A DNA stretch of 64,000 nt from Halomonas sp. 7T (GTDB taxonomy: Bacteria > Pseudomonadota > Gammaproteobacteria > Pseudomonadales > Halomonadaceae), in NCBI RefSeq assembly GCF_025643255.1, contig NZ_CP087112.1, positions 3,534,001-3,598,000 of the forward strand. The letters run 5' to 3'. Positions 36,883 through 45,894 of this stretch are shown piece by piece. The notes beneath the pieces were generated by a model that ran no database searches, was not told the origin of the DNA, and saw nothing but the letters and a program-made list of their open reading frames with translations. How positions within the stretch are numbered: position 1 is the first letter of the stretch; each line of letters begins with the position of its first letter. The position numbers were made by a program, and so were the translations under genes.

Positions 36883-38551
36883 CGGCTGGCTCCGTCGATA
36901 TCACTATCTGATTACGCCCTTGGTCTTTGGCAAGATAGAGCGCTTGGTCAGCGCTTAAGCGCATCGACTCGGTAGAAGGCTGCTCGGGGAAGCTGCTGAT
37001 ACCTGCGCTGAAGGTGCAACGAAATCGAATGTCACCGGCGTGGAAATCGACCAGCGCAAAGTCTTCGCGCAAACTGTTGATTAACGGGGCGGCTTTTTCT
37101 GCGTTGACGCCTTTCAACAGGACAACAAACTCTTCGCCACCGTAACGGCCAATAATGTCGGATAACCGTAGACGGCTTTTTAATAGCCTTGCCAACGTGA
37201 TGATGACTTGGTCGCCCGCTAAATGACCGTGGGTGTCGTTAACCTGCTTGAAGTGATCGATATCGATCATTGCCATTGCGTGTTCGCTATTTTCCCGGTG
37301 CGCCTGGGCAAGGGTTTTATTGATCAGCTCAGTGGTGGTGCTGTGGTTATACAAGCCTGTCATGCTATCGCGGGTCATTAATGAGCGTAGCAGGCGCAGG
37401 CGTTCAGCACGCAGGCGTACGGCAGAGACCAGTTCTTCGGGTTGCACAGGTTTAGTGAGAAAAGCTTCAACACCCGCAGACATCGCGGAGATCTGTTTTT
37501 GACTGTCGGTTTCACTCGAGAGATAGATGATCGGTAGCCCCAGGTACTCCGGCTGCTGACGAATAATGGTCGCCAGTTCTTCCCCTGAGCACACCGGCAT
37601 ATACACATCGACCAGCAGTAAATCAGGACTAAAGCGCTCCATCGTGGTGAGTGCATCGGCAGGATGATGCACTTGTTGAGCCATCATACCGCCCTCTTCA
37701 AGTAGCAAGGCGTGGTAAGCGGCGACTTCAGGCTCGTCATCTACCACAAGCACCTTGAGCGGCTCTTCTACAGCTGGGGCGGTGAGTTCGTCTACCGCCA
37801 ACATAAGATCCAGTGGTTTGACCGGCTTGATGAAGTAACCATTGCAACCTGCGCGAGCGGCGCTCAGTCGCGAATGAAAATCGCTGTGGGCGGACAGAAC
37901 GATCGCTGGCAGGGGCTGGTCAGTTAACTTGTTCAGGCTGGCCAGGGTTTCCGTGCCAGCTGTTTGGCCCTGGGGAAACTGCACATCCATAATGACTGCA
38001 TCAGGGCGACGCGTGAGCACGGCGTTAAAGAACGTTTCTGTATCGAGGAAATGCACCACCTCATGGCCAAAACAGCGCAAGTGATGAATCAGTTGATCGA
38101 CCTGTTCGGGCTCATCGTCGCAAAGATAAATTAACCGCTGGCGCTTGTTGCGTAATGGCTCAACTGGGTTGGTAAGCTCGAAGCTGTGCACGGCCGCCAG
38201 CGCTTTCTGTTGGCCACTGTGTGAACACAGGTGCTGCTGCTCACGCTTTAGCTGAAGCAGCAGTTGGCTAATATAGGTGTCGAGATCCGTGCGAGGCAGC
38301 GACGCAGTGAGCGCCTCTTCTGCTTGGTCTGCCAGAAGGGCAAGCCGTTCAAAGCCCAGCGATCTCCCGGTTCCTTTCAGGCTATGAAAGAAGCGGTGCA
38401 GCTCCGGGGCAAGTCGCGTTTGCTCTTCCGCCGACGTGCGGCTCTGCTGCCACAACTCAGCGGTTTGCGCTAAGCGGTTCGGAAGCTGCTCAATAAAACG
38501 CTCACGCAGCTGATTGAGCTTTTCGTGCAGCGAGGGGGCGGGCTGAGACAT
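36872..38551 (-). CDS. Hpt-REC-REC-GGDEF diguanylate cyclase, output of the Wsp-like system
   Basis: A 559-residue cytosolic protein. An Hpt domain (residues 1-105) has the phospho-histidine in LHRFFHSLKGTGRSLGF near residue 56. REC1 (about 135-255) has CDDEP, VIMDVQFPQG, LSAHSD and FIKPVKP; REC2 (about 262-380) has VVDDEP, LLVDVYMP, LSSETD and FLTKPVQP. Both look complete. The GGDEF domain (395-555) has an intact GGEEF motif and an RLSD inhibitory I-site five residues before it, so an active, feedback-inhibited cyclase is predicted. WspR has only one REC. The start has AGGT at eight bases. The upstream gap of 85 bases may hold an internal promoter. Confidence 0.93.
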   Translation of the reverse strand: MSQPAPSLHEKLNQLRERFIEQLPNRLAQTAELWQQSRTSAEEQTRLAPELHRFFHSLKGTGRSLGFERLALLADQAEEALTASLPRTDLDTYISQLLLQLKREQQHLCSHSGQQKALAAVHSFELTNPVEPLRNKRQRLIYLCDDEPEQVDQLIHHLRCFGHEVVHFLDTETFFNAVLTRRPDAVIMDVQFPQGQTAGTETLASLNKLTDQPLPAIVLSAHSDFHSRLSAARAGCNGYFIKPVKPLDLMLAVDELTAPAVEEPLKVLVVDDEPEVAAYHALLLEEGGMMAQQVHHPADALTTMERFSPDLLLVDVYMPVCSGEELATIIRQQPEYLGLPIIYLSSETDSQKQISAMSAGVEAFLTKPVQPEELVSAVRLRAERLRLLRSLMTRDSMTGLYNHSTTTELINKTLAQAHRENSEHAMAMIDIDHFKQVNDTHGHLAGDQVIITLARLLKSRLRLSDIIGRYGGEEFVVLLKGVNAEKAAPLINSLREDFALVDFHAGDIRFRCTFSAGISSFPEQPSTESMRLSADQALYLAKDQGRNQIVISTEPADER

Positions 38552-38636
38552 CAAACTACCTACGTGATTGGTCGAAAGCGGCGATCCGTTCCATTTTATC
38601 CATTCCATCGCAACGAACACTGTTTAGGAGCATGCC

Positions 38637-38993
38637 TTAGCCATCGAGCGCCTGTTTTACGGCGGCAGCTAAGGTATCTGCCAGCTCGGCATCTTTGCAC
38701 AAACAGGCCGTTAGGCCCGGCGTTTGCTGTAGTGTTTCACTCGGGGTATCTCCGGTAAGTAAAATAAACGGTAGATGGTTGCCTTGCTCACGCAGCATTG
38801 CAAGAAGTTCGGTGCCGCTGACCAAGGGCATGTGCATATCGCTGACAATCAACACGATATCGCTGTGCGTGTCTAGTTGCTCGACGGCGTCCATCGCGTC
38901 ATGAGCCAGAAGGGTGTTATGCCCCTGAGACTCAAGCAGTGCCGCCGTCATTTCCCCCGCAAGCGGATCGTCGTCTATGACTAGAATATGCAT
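38637..38993 (-). CDS. single-domain response regulator (CheY-like) of the Wsp-like operon
   Basis: A 118-residue receiver with no output domain. All active-site residues are visible: DDDP near the N-terminus, the phosphorylated Asp in LIVSDMHMP, Thr in ILLTGD, and Lys in ACLCKDAEL. The ATG has AGAGGA at good distance. Located between CheA-REC and the cyclase, it could serve as a phosphate sink or shuttle to the Hpt domain. It is shorter than average and diverges after the Lys. Confidence 0.9.
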   Translation of the reverse strand: MHILVIDDDPLAGEMTAALLESQGHNTLLAHDAMDAVEQLDTHSDIVLIVSDMHMPLVSGTELLAMLREQGNHLPFILLTGDTPSETLQQTPGLTACLCKDAELADTLAAAVKQALDG

Positions 38994-39041
38994 CCGTATC
39001 CTCTTGATGGTTATGGATGGTTATGTAAGTGGGGCAGGCCG

Positions 39042-41147
39042 TTAGCCCAGCAGGGCCTGTAGCGTCTCTACTAAATTGTTTTGATCAAAACTGCCCTTGA
39101 CGATATAGGCATCAGCACCGACCTCAATACCGCGCCGTCGATCCGTTTCTTTCTCACGGGAGGTAATGATGATAATGGGCCGATAACGATAAATCTCATT
39201 TTCGCGCAGTCGGGCAGTCAGCGCAAAGCCATCCATAACCGGCATCTCGATGTCGGTAAGCACCGCGTCAAACGGTTCCGCCAGCGCTTTGGCTAATCCC
39301 TCGCGACCGTTTTCGGCCAGGGTGACGTGATAGCCCCACGCTTCCAGCACATCTTTTTCGATTTCGCGGGTATTCAGTGAGTCGTCGACCACTAAAACGC
39401 GCTTTGTGAGGGGGGTTAGGCGCTGATCGCTACTCTTGCGTTGGGTATTGTGCTGGCTAGCCTCCAGCAACGCGGGGATGTGAAGTAGGCTCACCAACGC
39501 ATTTCGCCCTATGGTCACCATACCTGAGACCAGTGGTAAGTGGCGTAGATGCGCAGGCAGCGGCTTGATCACCATATCGCGTTCGTCAATCAGAGCATCA
39601 ATCATTAAGGCAAGCTTCTGATGGCGAAGGTGGACAACCAGCAGTAGCGTGTTCTCAGTGACGGGCATCGTTTCTGGTAACTCAAGCAGCTGCGCCAGTG
39701 AGACAACGGGAACAAACTCGTTGCGTAAAATCAACGTTCGCTGACCAGCGGCGTCAATGAAGGATTCCGATGCACACTCCACCAGCTCTGACACGTATGG
39801 TGCGGTTACCCCGAGGGTGACACCGCTAACGCTGATCAGCAGCACCCGCATCATCGCCAACGACAGCGGCAGGCGCAGCGTAAAGCGAGTGCCGCGGCCG
39901 TGATCACTGGCAAGCTGCAAGTCGCCGTTAAGCTCGTCCACCACGGTGCGTTTAACGACGTCCATGCCCACGCCGCGCCCTGAAAAGTCGGTAATCATGC
40001 TTTTGGTCGAGAAGCCGGGTAGAAAAATAAGTTCTAGGGTCTCCTGCTCACTCAGAGTGTTCAGCTGCTCCTCACTGACCAGCTGTTTAACGAGTGCTTT
40101 TTGACGCACCGTGTCCAGTGCAATACCGGCGCCGTCGTCATGCATCTCTACCACCACCCAGTCAGCATCTTGCCACGCTTCAATCACCAGCTGTCCACGA
40201 AGCGCTTTACCCGATGCTTGGCGCTCAGCGGGCGGTTCTAAACCGTGATCCAAGGCATTACGCAGCAGGTGAATGAGCGGGTCTGACAGGCGGTCAATCA
40301 TTTGGCGGTCCAGCTCGATTTCACCGCCGCGCACACGGCAATCAACCTGTTTGCCCAGTGAGTGAGCCAATTCACGGGACATATGCGCGAGCGGGTCGAA
40401 TACCACGCTGAGCGGCAGCATGCGCATTTGCAGCGCTCGGTCGTGTAGGTCGCTCATCAGCGCGTCGTGACTTAACACGCTGTCTTTCAGCTCTCGGTGA
40501 AAGGCATGAAAGGGGGACTGCTGAGCCGCAGGAAGCGTGGTGCTTAGCGCTCGCGCTTGCTCTACGAGGGTGTGTAAGTGGTGGTGCCCCGAAAGCACTT
40601 CCCCCATCAAGCGGATAACATCGTCAAGTCGATCCAAGCGTACCCGCACGGTATCGCTGAGACGTAGCTCGGTTTCGGGTGCCGCCACGGTTGAGGGAGC
40701 AGGCGCCGGCGCCGGTGAATCCGCAAGGGGAGAGGGGGACTGAGGGGCGGTCTGCCCGCGAGCCGCTTGTTCCAGGGCGCTACACAGTGACTCATCCGCT
40801 GCGGGCAAGTCGTCGCCTGTCGCCCCATCAGCGAGCTGGCTGACGAAGTCAGAAAGCCCGTCAACCGCCTGGCGGAGAAGACTAGTTACCGTCGGCGACG
40901 TGTCGAGCGTGCCATCGCGCAGTGCACTGAGCAGCTCTTCGGTGCTATGCGCCAGGGCCGTAATGGGCGTCAGTTTCAGCATGCGCGACGAGCCTTTCAG
41001 CGTATGTGCCGCGCGAAATAGCTCGTTGATCTGCTCCCGATCAGCGTCACCCTGCTCTAATGCGTTGATGCCTTCGCGTAGACGCGGCAGATGGTCGGCG
41101 GCCTCTTCCACAAAGCGCTGTACAAAGCGGCGAATATCCAGCGCCAT
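39042..41147 (-). CDS. CheA-type histidine kinase with C-terminal receiver (WspE-like)
   Basis: A 701-residue hybrid kinase. The P1/Hpt domain holds the phospho-His near residue 48 (FRAAHTLKGSSRML); a low-complexity Ala/Pro linker at 130-165 replaces a clear P2 domain. The dimerisation and ATPase domains follow (HLLRNALDHGLEP, DDGAGIALD, GRGVGMDVVKR), then a CheW-like coupling domain (about 440-560) and a receiver with the phospho-Asp in VLTDIEMPVMDG near residue 632 and Lys in YIVKGSF. This layout matches WspE rather than flagellar CheA. The start codon follows the CheR stop by one base with GGAG at nine bases. Confidence 0.93.
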   Translation of the reverse strand: MALDIRRFVQRFVEEAADHLPRLREGINALEQGDADREQINELFRAAHTLKGSSRMLKLTPITALAHSTEELLSALRDGTLDTSPTVTSLLRQAVDGLSDFVSQLADGATGDDLPAADESLCSALEQAARGQTAPQSPSPLADSPAPAPAPSTVAAPETELRLSDTVRVRLDRLDDVIRLMGEVLSGHHHLHTLVEQARALSTTLPAAQQSPFHAFHRELKDSVLSHDALMSDLHDRALQMRMLPLSVVFDPLAHMSRELAHSLGKQVDCRVRGGEIELDRQMIDRLSDPLIHLLRNALDHGLEPPAERQASGKALRGQLVIEAWQDADWVVVEMHDDGAGIALDTVRQKALVKQLVSEEQLNTLSEQETLELIFLPGFSTKSMITDFSGRGVGMDVVKRTVVDELNGDLQLASDHGRGTRFTLRLPLSLAMMRVLLISVSGVTLGVTAPYVSELVECASESFIDAAGQRTLILRNEFVPVVSLAQLLELPETMPVTENTLLLVVHLRHQKLALMIDALIDERDMVIKPLPAHLRHLPLVSGMVTIGRNALVSLLHIPALLEASQHNTQRKSSDQRLTPLTKRVLVVDDSLNTREIEKDVLEAWGYHVTLAENGREGLAKALAEPFDAVLTDIEMPVMDGFALTARLRENEIYRYRPIIIITSREKETDRRRGIEVGADAYIVKGSFDQNNLVETLQALLG

Positions 41148-41148
41148 A

Positions 41149-42579
41149 TCAAGTCACTCCCTGTGTGGCGCCGGTAGCTCCCAGCGTGCTGTTAACCGCG
41201 TCTAGATAGCGCTCAGCAAGAAAACGCGCATCACCGGGGGGGAGCGGTGGGGCGATAGTGGCTAATCCTCCGCTGGAAGCGGGGGCGGTGGTTAACAAAC
41301 GTACTACGGCGGCATAGCGCTGCCGACGCTGCAATGGATCGTCGCTCAGCTCGCCTTGGCGATATAGTTCCGCTAAATAGAAGTGCGCCGGCCAGCACTC
41401 TGGGGCGGCGTAAATGGCCCTTTTAAAATAGTCGTGGGCGCGCTGAGGCTGCTGCTGCCAACGGGCAACTAGCCCGCTTAGCACCAGGGCGTCGATAGAC
41501 CACGGCTGTTGCTTAAGCAGCGTTTCAAGCAGCGTAGCGGCGTCGTCAAACGCATTTTGGTTTAGCAACTGGTGGGCGTTATGCAGTGGGTGGTCCATGC
41601 TGCCCGCTGCGGTAGTGTCCGACGCAGCGTTTAGCGCCGCTTGTTCAGGCGGCGTAGCGGGTGCTAAGCCAGTGCTATGGGGGGGCTCTTGCGTTTTTCC
41701 AGCGCTTTCATCGTGATCAAAAAGGGCATCAGGCGCGGCCTCCACCAAGGCCGAGGAGAGTGGCGATGGGGGCGCGGGGCGCTGTGTATGGCGAAAGTAA
41801 AAAATGCCCTGATCTTCGACCAGTTCAAACACACCGAGATCGTTGCCCAAAGTTTCGGTGATGCCGCAGAGTAAGATGCCATTCGGCGCTAGTAACGGGC
41901 TAAGCTGCTGATGAATACGCCGTCGCGTCTGCTGGTCGAAGTAGATCGACACATTGCGGAACAGAATGACATCAAAAGGGCCGCCAGGAGGGCTCTCGTT
42001 GGCGTTAAGGAGGTTAAACGGGCAAAAGGTGACCCACTGACGTAGCGATTCGTGCAGCTTGAAGCGACCCTGGAAAGGGCTAAAGTAACGCGCTTTGAAG
42101 TCAGGCGAGAGGGCGCGAAACGCCATGCCGCCGTACACCGCCTGACGCGCCTTGGCGAGGATGTGATGATCGAGGTCGCCGCCGGTGAGCGTAAACAGTG
42201 TCTTGGCGCGCTCGCCAAAGCGTTCAAATAGCATCATCGCTACGCTATAGGGCTCTTCACCGGAAGAGCAGCCAGCGCTAAAGATAGAGAGCGGCGGCTC
42301 CTGTGCGGCTAAACGTTCAGGTAAATAGGTGTTGATTAACCACTCCAGGGCATCTGGTTCGCGACAAAAATAGGTTTCGTTGACCGTTAATTGGCTGACA
42401 AAGTGATTGAAAAGCGCCGTGTCGCGGGTTAACTGTTTGAGAAGCTGAGGAGTGTCGGTTATTCCTGTCGAGGCTTGTAGGTTAGTGACCGCTCGGAAAA
42501 GCCGGGCTTCGGCCAACCCTTCTAGGTGTAAACCGCAGCGCTGGTGTACCAGGGTTTTAAATGAGGCAAGCGCGCTCAT
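41149..42579 (-). CDS. CheR-type receptor methyltransferase with TPR region (WspC-like)
   Basis: A 476-residue enzyme that should methylate receptor glutamates using S-adenosylmethionine. The SAM loop IFSAGCSSGEEPYSVAM and FDVILFRNVSIYFDQQTRRR are the CheR hallmarks. After a 60-residue low-complexity linker the C-terminus holds TPR-like repeats (HNAHQLLNQNAFDDAATLLE, DYFKRAIYAAPECWPAHFYL). Wsp-type methyltransferases carry such TPRs. The ATG at 42579 overlaps the CheB stop by four bases (ATGA). Confidence 0.92.
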   Translation of the reverse strand: MSALASFKTLVHQRCGLHLEGLAEARLFRAVTNLQASTGITDTPQLLKQLTRDTALFNHFVSQLTVNETYFCREPDALEWLINTYLPERLAAQEPPLSIFSAGCSSGEEPYSVAMMLFERFGERAKTLFTLTGGDLDHHILAKARQAVYGGMAFRALSPDFKARYFSPFQGRFKLHESLRQWVTFCPFNLLNANESPPGGPFDVILFRNVSIYFDQQTRRRIHQQLSPLLAPNGILLCGITETLGNDLGVFELVEDQGIFYFRHTQRPAPPSPLSSALVEAAPDALFDHDESAGKTQEPPHSTGLAPATPPEQAALNAASDTTAAGSMDHPLHNAHQLLNQNAFDDAATLLETLLKQQPWSIDALVLSGLVARWQQQPQRAHDYFKRAIYAAPECWPAHFYLAELYRQGELSDDPLQRRQRYAAVVRLLTTAPASSGGLATIAPPLPPGDARFLAERYLDAVNSTLGATGATQGVT

Positions 42580-43640
42580 GCGAGAGGCTCCGGTCGGCTT
42601 AGATAGCCGCGTACATACCACAAGAGTCGCTCCGCTAGGCTGTCGAGTGGTAGCTCATAGTGAATAACGCCCGCTCGAACGGCTTCCTGGTTCATACCGT
42701 AAATCACCGAACTGGCTTCATCTTGTGCCAATGTAGTGCCGCCTGCCTGATAAATAGCGCGCATGCCGTTCACGCCATCGCGGCCCATGCCGGTCAAAAT
42801 AATACCAATGGCATCTCTGCCATACACCTGGGCAATGCTCTGTAGTAGAGCATCACAGCTAGGGTGATACAGAGCGTTTTCAGGGCTGGACTGAAGCTGA
42901 AACCGGTGGTGGTGGGAGATGCACAAATCACGCTCTGAAGGGGATAAGTAAATGTGCCCAGGGCGGATTTGCTCGCCCTCTTTGCCCACACTGACCGGCA
43001 TGGCGCACAGTGAGGCTAGCCACTGCGCCATGCCATCGATAAACCCATGACTAATATGCTGGGCGATGATAATGGGTATTGGAAAACCGGCGGGTAACGT
43101 TCGCAGCAGGCGTACTAAGGCTTGCGGGCCACCGGTTGAGCAAGCAATGGCGATCACATGCTGGTAGTCCCTCTGCACGTCCGGTGGAGGAGCGGGCAAG
43201 TTAGGTAGGGTGGCGCGGGGGGCATGTGTTGTGGCGCGTCGCCTGAGTCGTGTGATTACCGCGACGCCGGCAAGCAGACGAACACGCTCTAAAAAGCGCT
43301 CGGCGTCGGCCCCTTCTAGTGTGGGTTTAGGCATGACTTCTAGGGCGCCCACCTCCAGCGCTTGATACGCGGTTTCTGCATCAGAGCGGTCACTCACTAC
43401 CAGTATGGGGACGCCCTTGCTGTACATGATCTCTTCGATAGCGCTTAAACCGTCCATTACCGGCATGTTGAGATCCATGGTGACCAGCTGAGGCGCAAGG
43501 CGTTTGGCCAGTTCAACCGCTTCACGGCCGTTCGTGGCTTCGCCTACCACCTCAATGTCCTCCGCTCGGCTAAGGATATCGCGTAGCACCTCGCGGGCTA
43601 CTTGGCTGTCGTCGGCAATGACTACCCGAATCACACTCAT
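42576..43640 (-). CDS. CheB-type receptor methylesterase with receiver domain (WspF-like)
   Basis: A 354-residue adaptation enzyme. The N-terminal receiver (ADDSQVAREVLRDILSRAED; phospho-Asp in LVTMDLNMPVMDGLSAIEEI) is joined to the esterase by a short Pro-rich linker. The catalytic triad is visible as Ser in IACSTGGPQ, His in IAQHISHGF and Asp in ILTGMGRDGVNGM. In Wsp systems loss of this enzyme locks cyclase output on, so it is probably the negative arm here too. AAGGA precedes the ATG; the gene begins 12 bases after the receptor stop. Confidence 0.94.
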   Translation of the reverse strand: MSVIRVVIADDSQVAREVLRDILSRAEDIEVVGEATNGREAVELAKRLAPQLVTMDLNMPVMDGLSAIEEIMYSKGVPILVVSDRSDAETAYQALEVGALEVMPKPTLEGADAERFLERVRLLAGVAVITRLRRRATTHAPRATLPNLPAPPPDVQRDYQHVIAIACSTGGPQALVRLLRTLPAGFPIPIIIAQHISHGFIDGMAQWLASLCAMPVSVGKEGEQIRPGHIYLSPSERDLCISHHHRFQLQSSPENALYHPSCDALLQSIAQVYGRDAIGIILTGMGRDGVNGMRAIYQAGGTTLAQDEASSVIYGMNQEAVRAGVIHYELPLDSLAERLLWYVRGYLSRPEPLA

Positions 43641-43652
43641 CCGGTATCCTTA

Positions 43653-45674
43653 TCAGCGGTCTTGATGGGTAAGGGTGAACTCCTTCACCAGCGCGTTAAG
43701 CTCAGCCGACATTTGAATCATATCTTGGCTGATATCGGTAATGCTGCGCACCGAGTGTGCGTTGCGTGAGCTGGCGGTATCAATGTCGCGCAGCGCCATC
43801 ACCACTTGGCTACTGGCGGTTTTTTGTTGCTGGGTAGAGAGCGAAATCTGCTGGGCGGCGCTGCTGGTTTGACTGGCCGCTTTAAGCAGCGCGTCCAGAT
43901 CTTGGGCCGTGCTCAGGCTGGCTTCAACGCCCTGCTCGATGGAAGCGGCACCTTTCTCAGACGCCACCACCAAACGATTGATCGCCGTCTGGATATCGTC
44001 GGTATGTGCTTCAATTTCTTGGGTCGAGTCCGTGACGCTGTCGGCTAAACGACGTATCTCGCTGGCAACGACTGAAAAGCGCCGCCCCGACTCCCCCGCG
44101 CTTGAGGCTTCCAGTGCGGCATTGAAGGCGATCAGCTTTGTCTGGGCGGCCAACGTGTTGATCAACTCCATGACTTTGTTAATCTGCTTGGATTTCGCTC
44201 CCAGGGTCATGATCTCGGTCAGACTCTGCTCGCTGTCGCTGCGTATGTCCTGCATTTTTGACTGTAGCAGCTGCATGGCCGCGCTGCCTTTACGACTGCG
44301 TTCTAACGTCTGGTTGGCCACGTCGACGACCGACTGGGAGTGGTCAGCGATTTGCGTGGATGAGGTAGAAAGCTCTTCCATGGTGGAAGTGATTTCAGCC
44401 ACGGAAGAGGCCATCTCTTCAACGGCGGCCGCCATGGTTTGGCTTGCTTCATTATCAATATCGCTGCCGTGCACGCCGGAAAGCCCCGCCGTTTTTGCCA
44501 GCCGGTCGGCGACGTGCGTTAACGCCACCGCGTTCTTGGCCACCGCCGCGATAGCACGGGAGAGGCGTTCAAGGAGTTCGTTGGTTTGATGGGCTAGGTC
44601 GCCAAGCTCGGAATTATCGTCGGTACTGACGCGCCGCGAGAGGTCCAAACTGAGGGTGATATCTTTTAGCTGGCGCTGAAAGTCAAGCAGGGGGCGCGTC
44701 AGGCTGCCCGTCAGCGGGTAGAGAATCAGCAATCCGATAAGTAAAATGAGCAGCCCTAATCCGCTAGACTCTAAAAAGCGTTCCCGAGTGGAGGTCAAAT
44801 AACTCTCTTTCTCGACTTCCACCATGAGGTAGCGCTGCAGTTCGGGTAGCCAGCGAGTACTGATTAACAGCGTTTGGCCATCGCGCTCAATCTCTTGTAC
44901 CTGGAGGTATTCATCAGGCCGCAGGCGCTGCGACGTTTGGTCTGGTAAGAGCTCGGACGTGGTGATGTCCCCATCGCTGCGAATGAGCAGCTCTCCTTCT
45001 GCGCTGATTAGGGAGGCGCGTCCGGTGTCACCCAAGCGGAAGTCGTTAATGAGGGTGGCCATTTGGGAGAGATCCAACCCCGCGCCCGCCACTATTAATG
45101 GCAGGCCGTTGGCGGTGTTAGCCGTGCTACGGTAGTTAACGTATACAAAAGCATCGTCAGGTGAAAACGTATCGCTATCTAAATTCAACTCGTAGGCGTT
45201 CTCGCTTTCAATAAAGCGGTAGTACCAATCATCCTCACTGCCGGGCGGCTGGATAATACGCTGCAGAAGTTCGCCATTGCGCAGTTGAATATAGTAGCCC
45301 CGCCCTTGGTATTGAGCGGCGATAAACAGCAGTTCGGTGTCTATCTGCTCCATCAAGCGCCCAAGGTAACGGGTAATGTCAGCTTGGTCTGCTTCAGGCA
45401 ATCCGTCGCGAACCCACTCTTCAATAAAGTAACTATTGGCCAAGCTTTGGGAAATAGCGAGATTTTGACTGAGATTGAGATTGATATGTGCGGCTAGCCC
45501 CTCGACCTGGGCCGGTAACTCTTCGTTAATCAGGTAATTGAGTCGCGCTTGGCCGTAGGAGCGCGCTTGAAGATAGAGTGCCAGGAGCATGGCGAGGGCG
45601 AGGACGATGCCAAAGGAGAGAAATAATCGAAGCCGTAAAGGTAGAGATTTCCAGCGCGCCATCATGTTTGCCAT
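43653..45674 (-). CDS. methyl-accepting chemotaxis-type receptor of the Wsp-like operon (WspA-like)
   Basis: A 673-residue inner-membrane receptor. Transmembrane segments at about 16-36 and 303-322 enclose a periplasmic sensor of some 265 residues (Cache-like by size). A HAMP domain follows at about 323-378, then the signalling coiled coil with the hairpin tip LAAQTKLIAFNAALEASSAG near residue 508, close to WspA tips. There is no C-terminal pentapeptide tether for CheR/CheB. Start choice among ATGs at 45674, 45665 and 45662 is open, since GGAG is very close to the first. The 220-base upstream gap should hold the operon's promoter. Confidence 0.93.
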   Translation of the reverse strand: MANMMARWKSLPLRLRLFLSFGIVLALAMLLALYLQARSYGQARLNYLINEELPAQVEGLAAHINLNLSQNLAISQSLANSYFIEEWVRDGLPEADQADITRYLGRLMEQIDTELLFIAAQYQGRGYYIQLRNGELLQRIIQPPGSEDDWYYRFIESENAYELNLDSDTFSPDDAFVYVNYRSTANTANGLPLIVAGAGLDLSQMATLINDFRLGDTGRASLISAEGELLIRSDGDITTSELLPDQTSQRLRPDEYLQVQEIERDGQTLLISTRWLPELQRYLMVEVEKESYLTSTRERFLESSGLGLLILLIGLLILYPLTGSLTRPLLDFQRQLKDITLSLDLSRRVSTDDNSELGDLAHQTNELLERLSRAIAAVAKNAVALTHVADRLAKTAGLSGVHGSDIDNEASQTMAAAVEEMASSVAEITSTMEELSTSSTQIADHSQSVVDVANQTLERSRKGSAAMQLLQSKMQDIRSDSEQSLTEIMTLGAKSKQINKVMELINTLAAQTKLIAFNAALEASSAGESGRRFSVVASEIRRLADSVTDSTQEIEAHTDDIQTAINRLVVASEKGAASIEQGVEASLSTAQDLDALLKAASQTSSAAQQISLSTQQQKTASSQVVMALRDIDTASSRNAHSVRSITDISQDMIQMSAELNALVKEFTLTHQDR

Positions 45675-45894
45675 TGCTCCAAAGTAAACGGTGGCCCTGA
45701 AGCCGCAGCGGCATGTAGCTTTAACGCTGTTAGGTAACGCTCAGGGTAAAGAGGGTGAAGGGGAGTGCCCCCACTACTTATGAAAGCGACTTGTGAACGT
45801 CGTGCTTATCACCGTGCCCATCAGTAGTACCAACGATTTCAGCCTTTTTAATGCGTAATGTCTAGTGCTAATCAGTTGAATGGGGTACGCCTAT

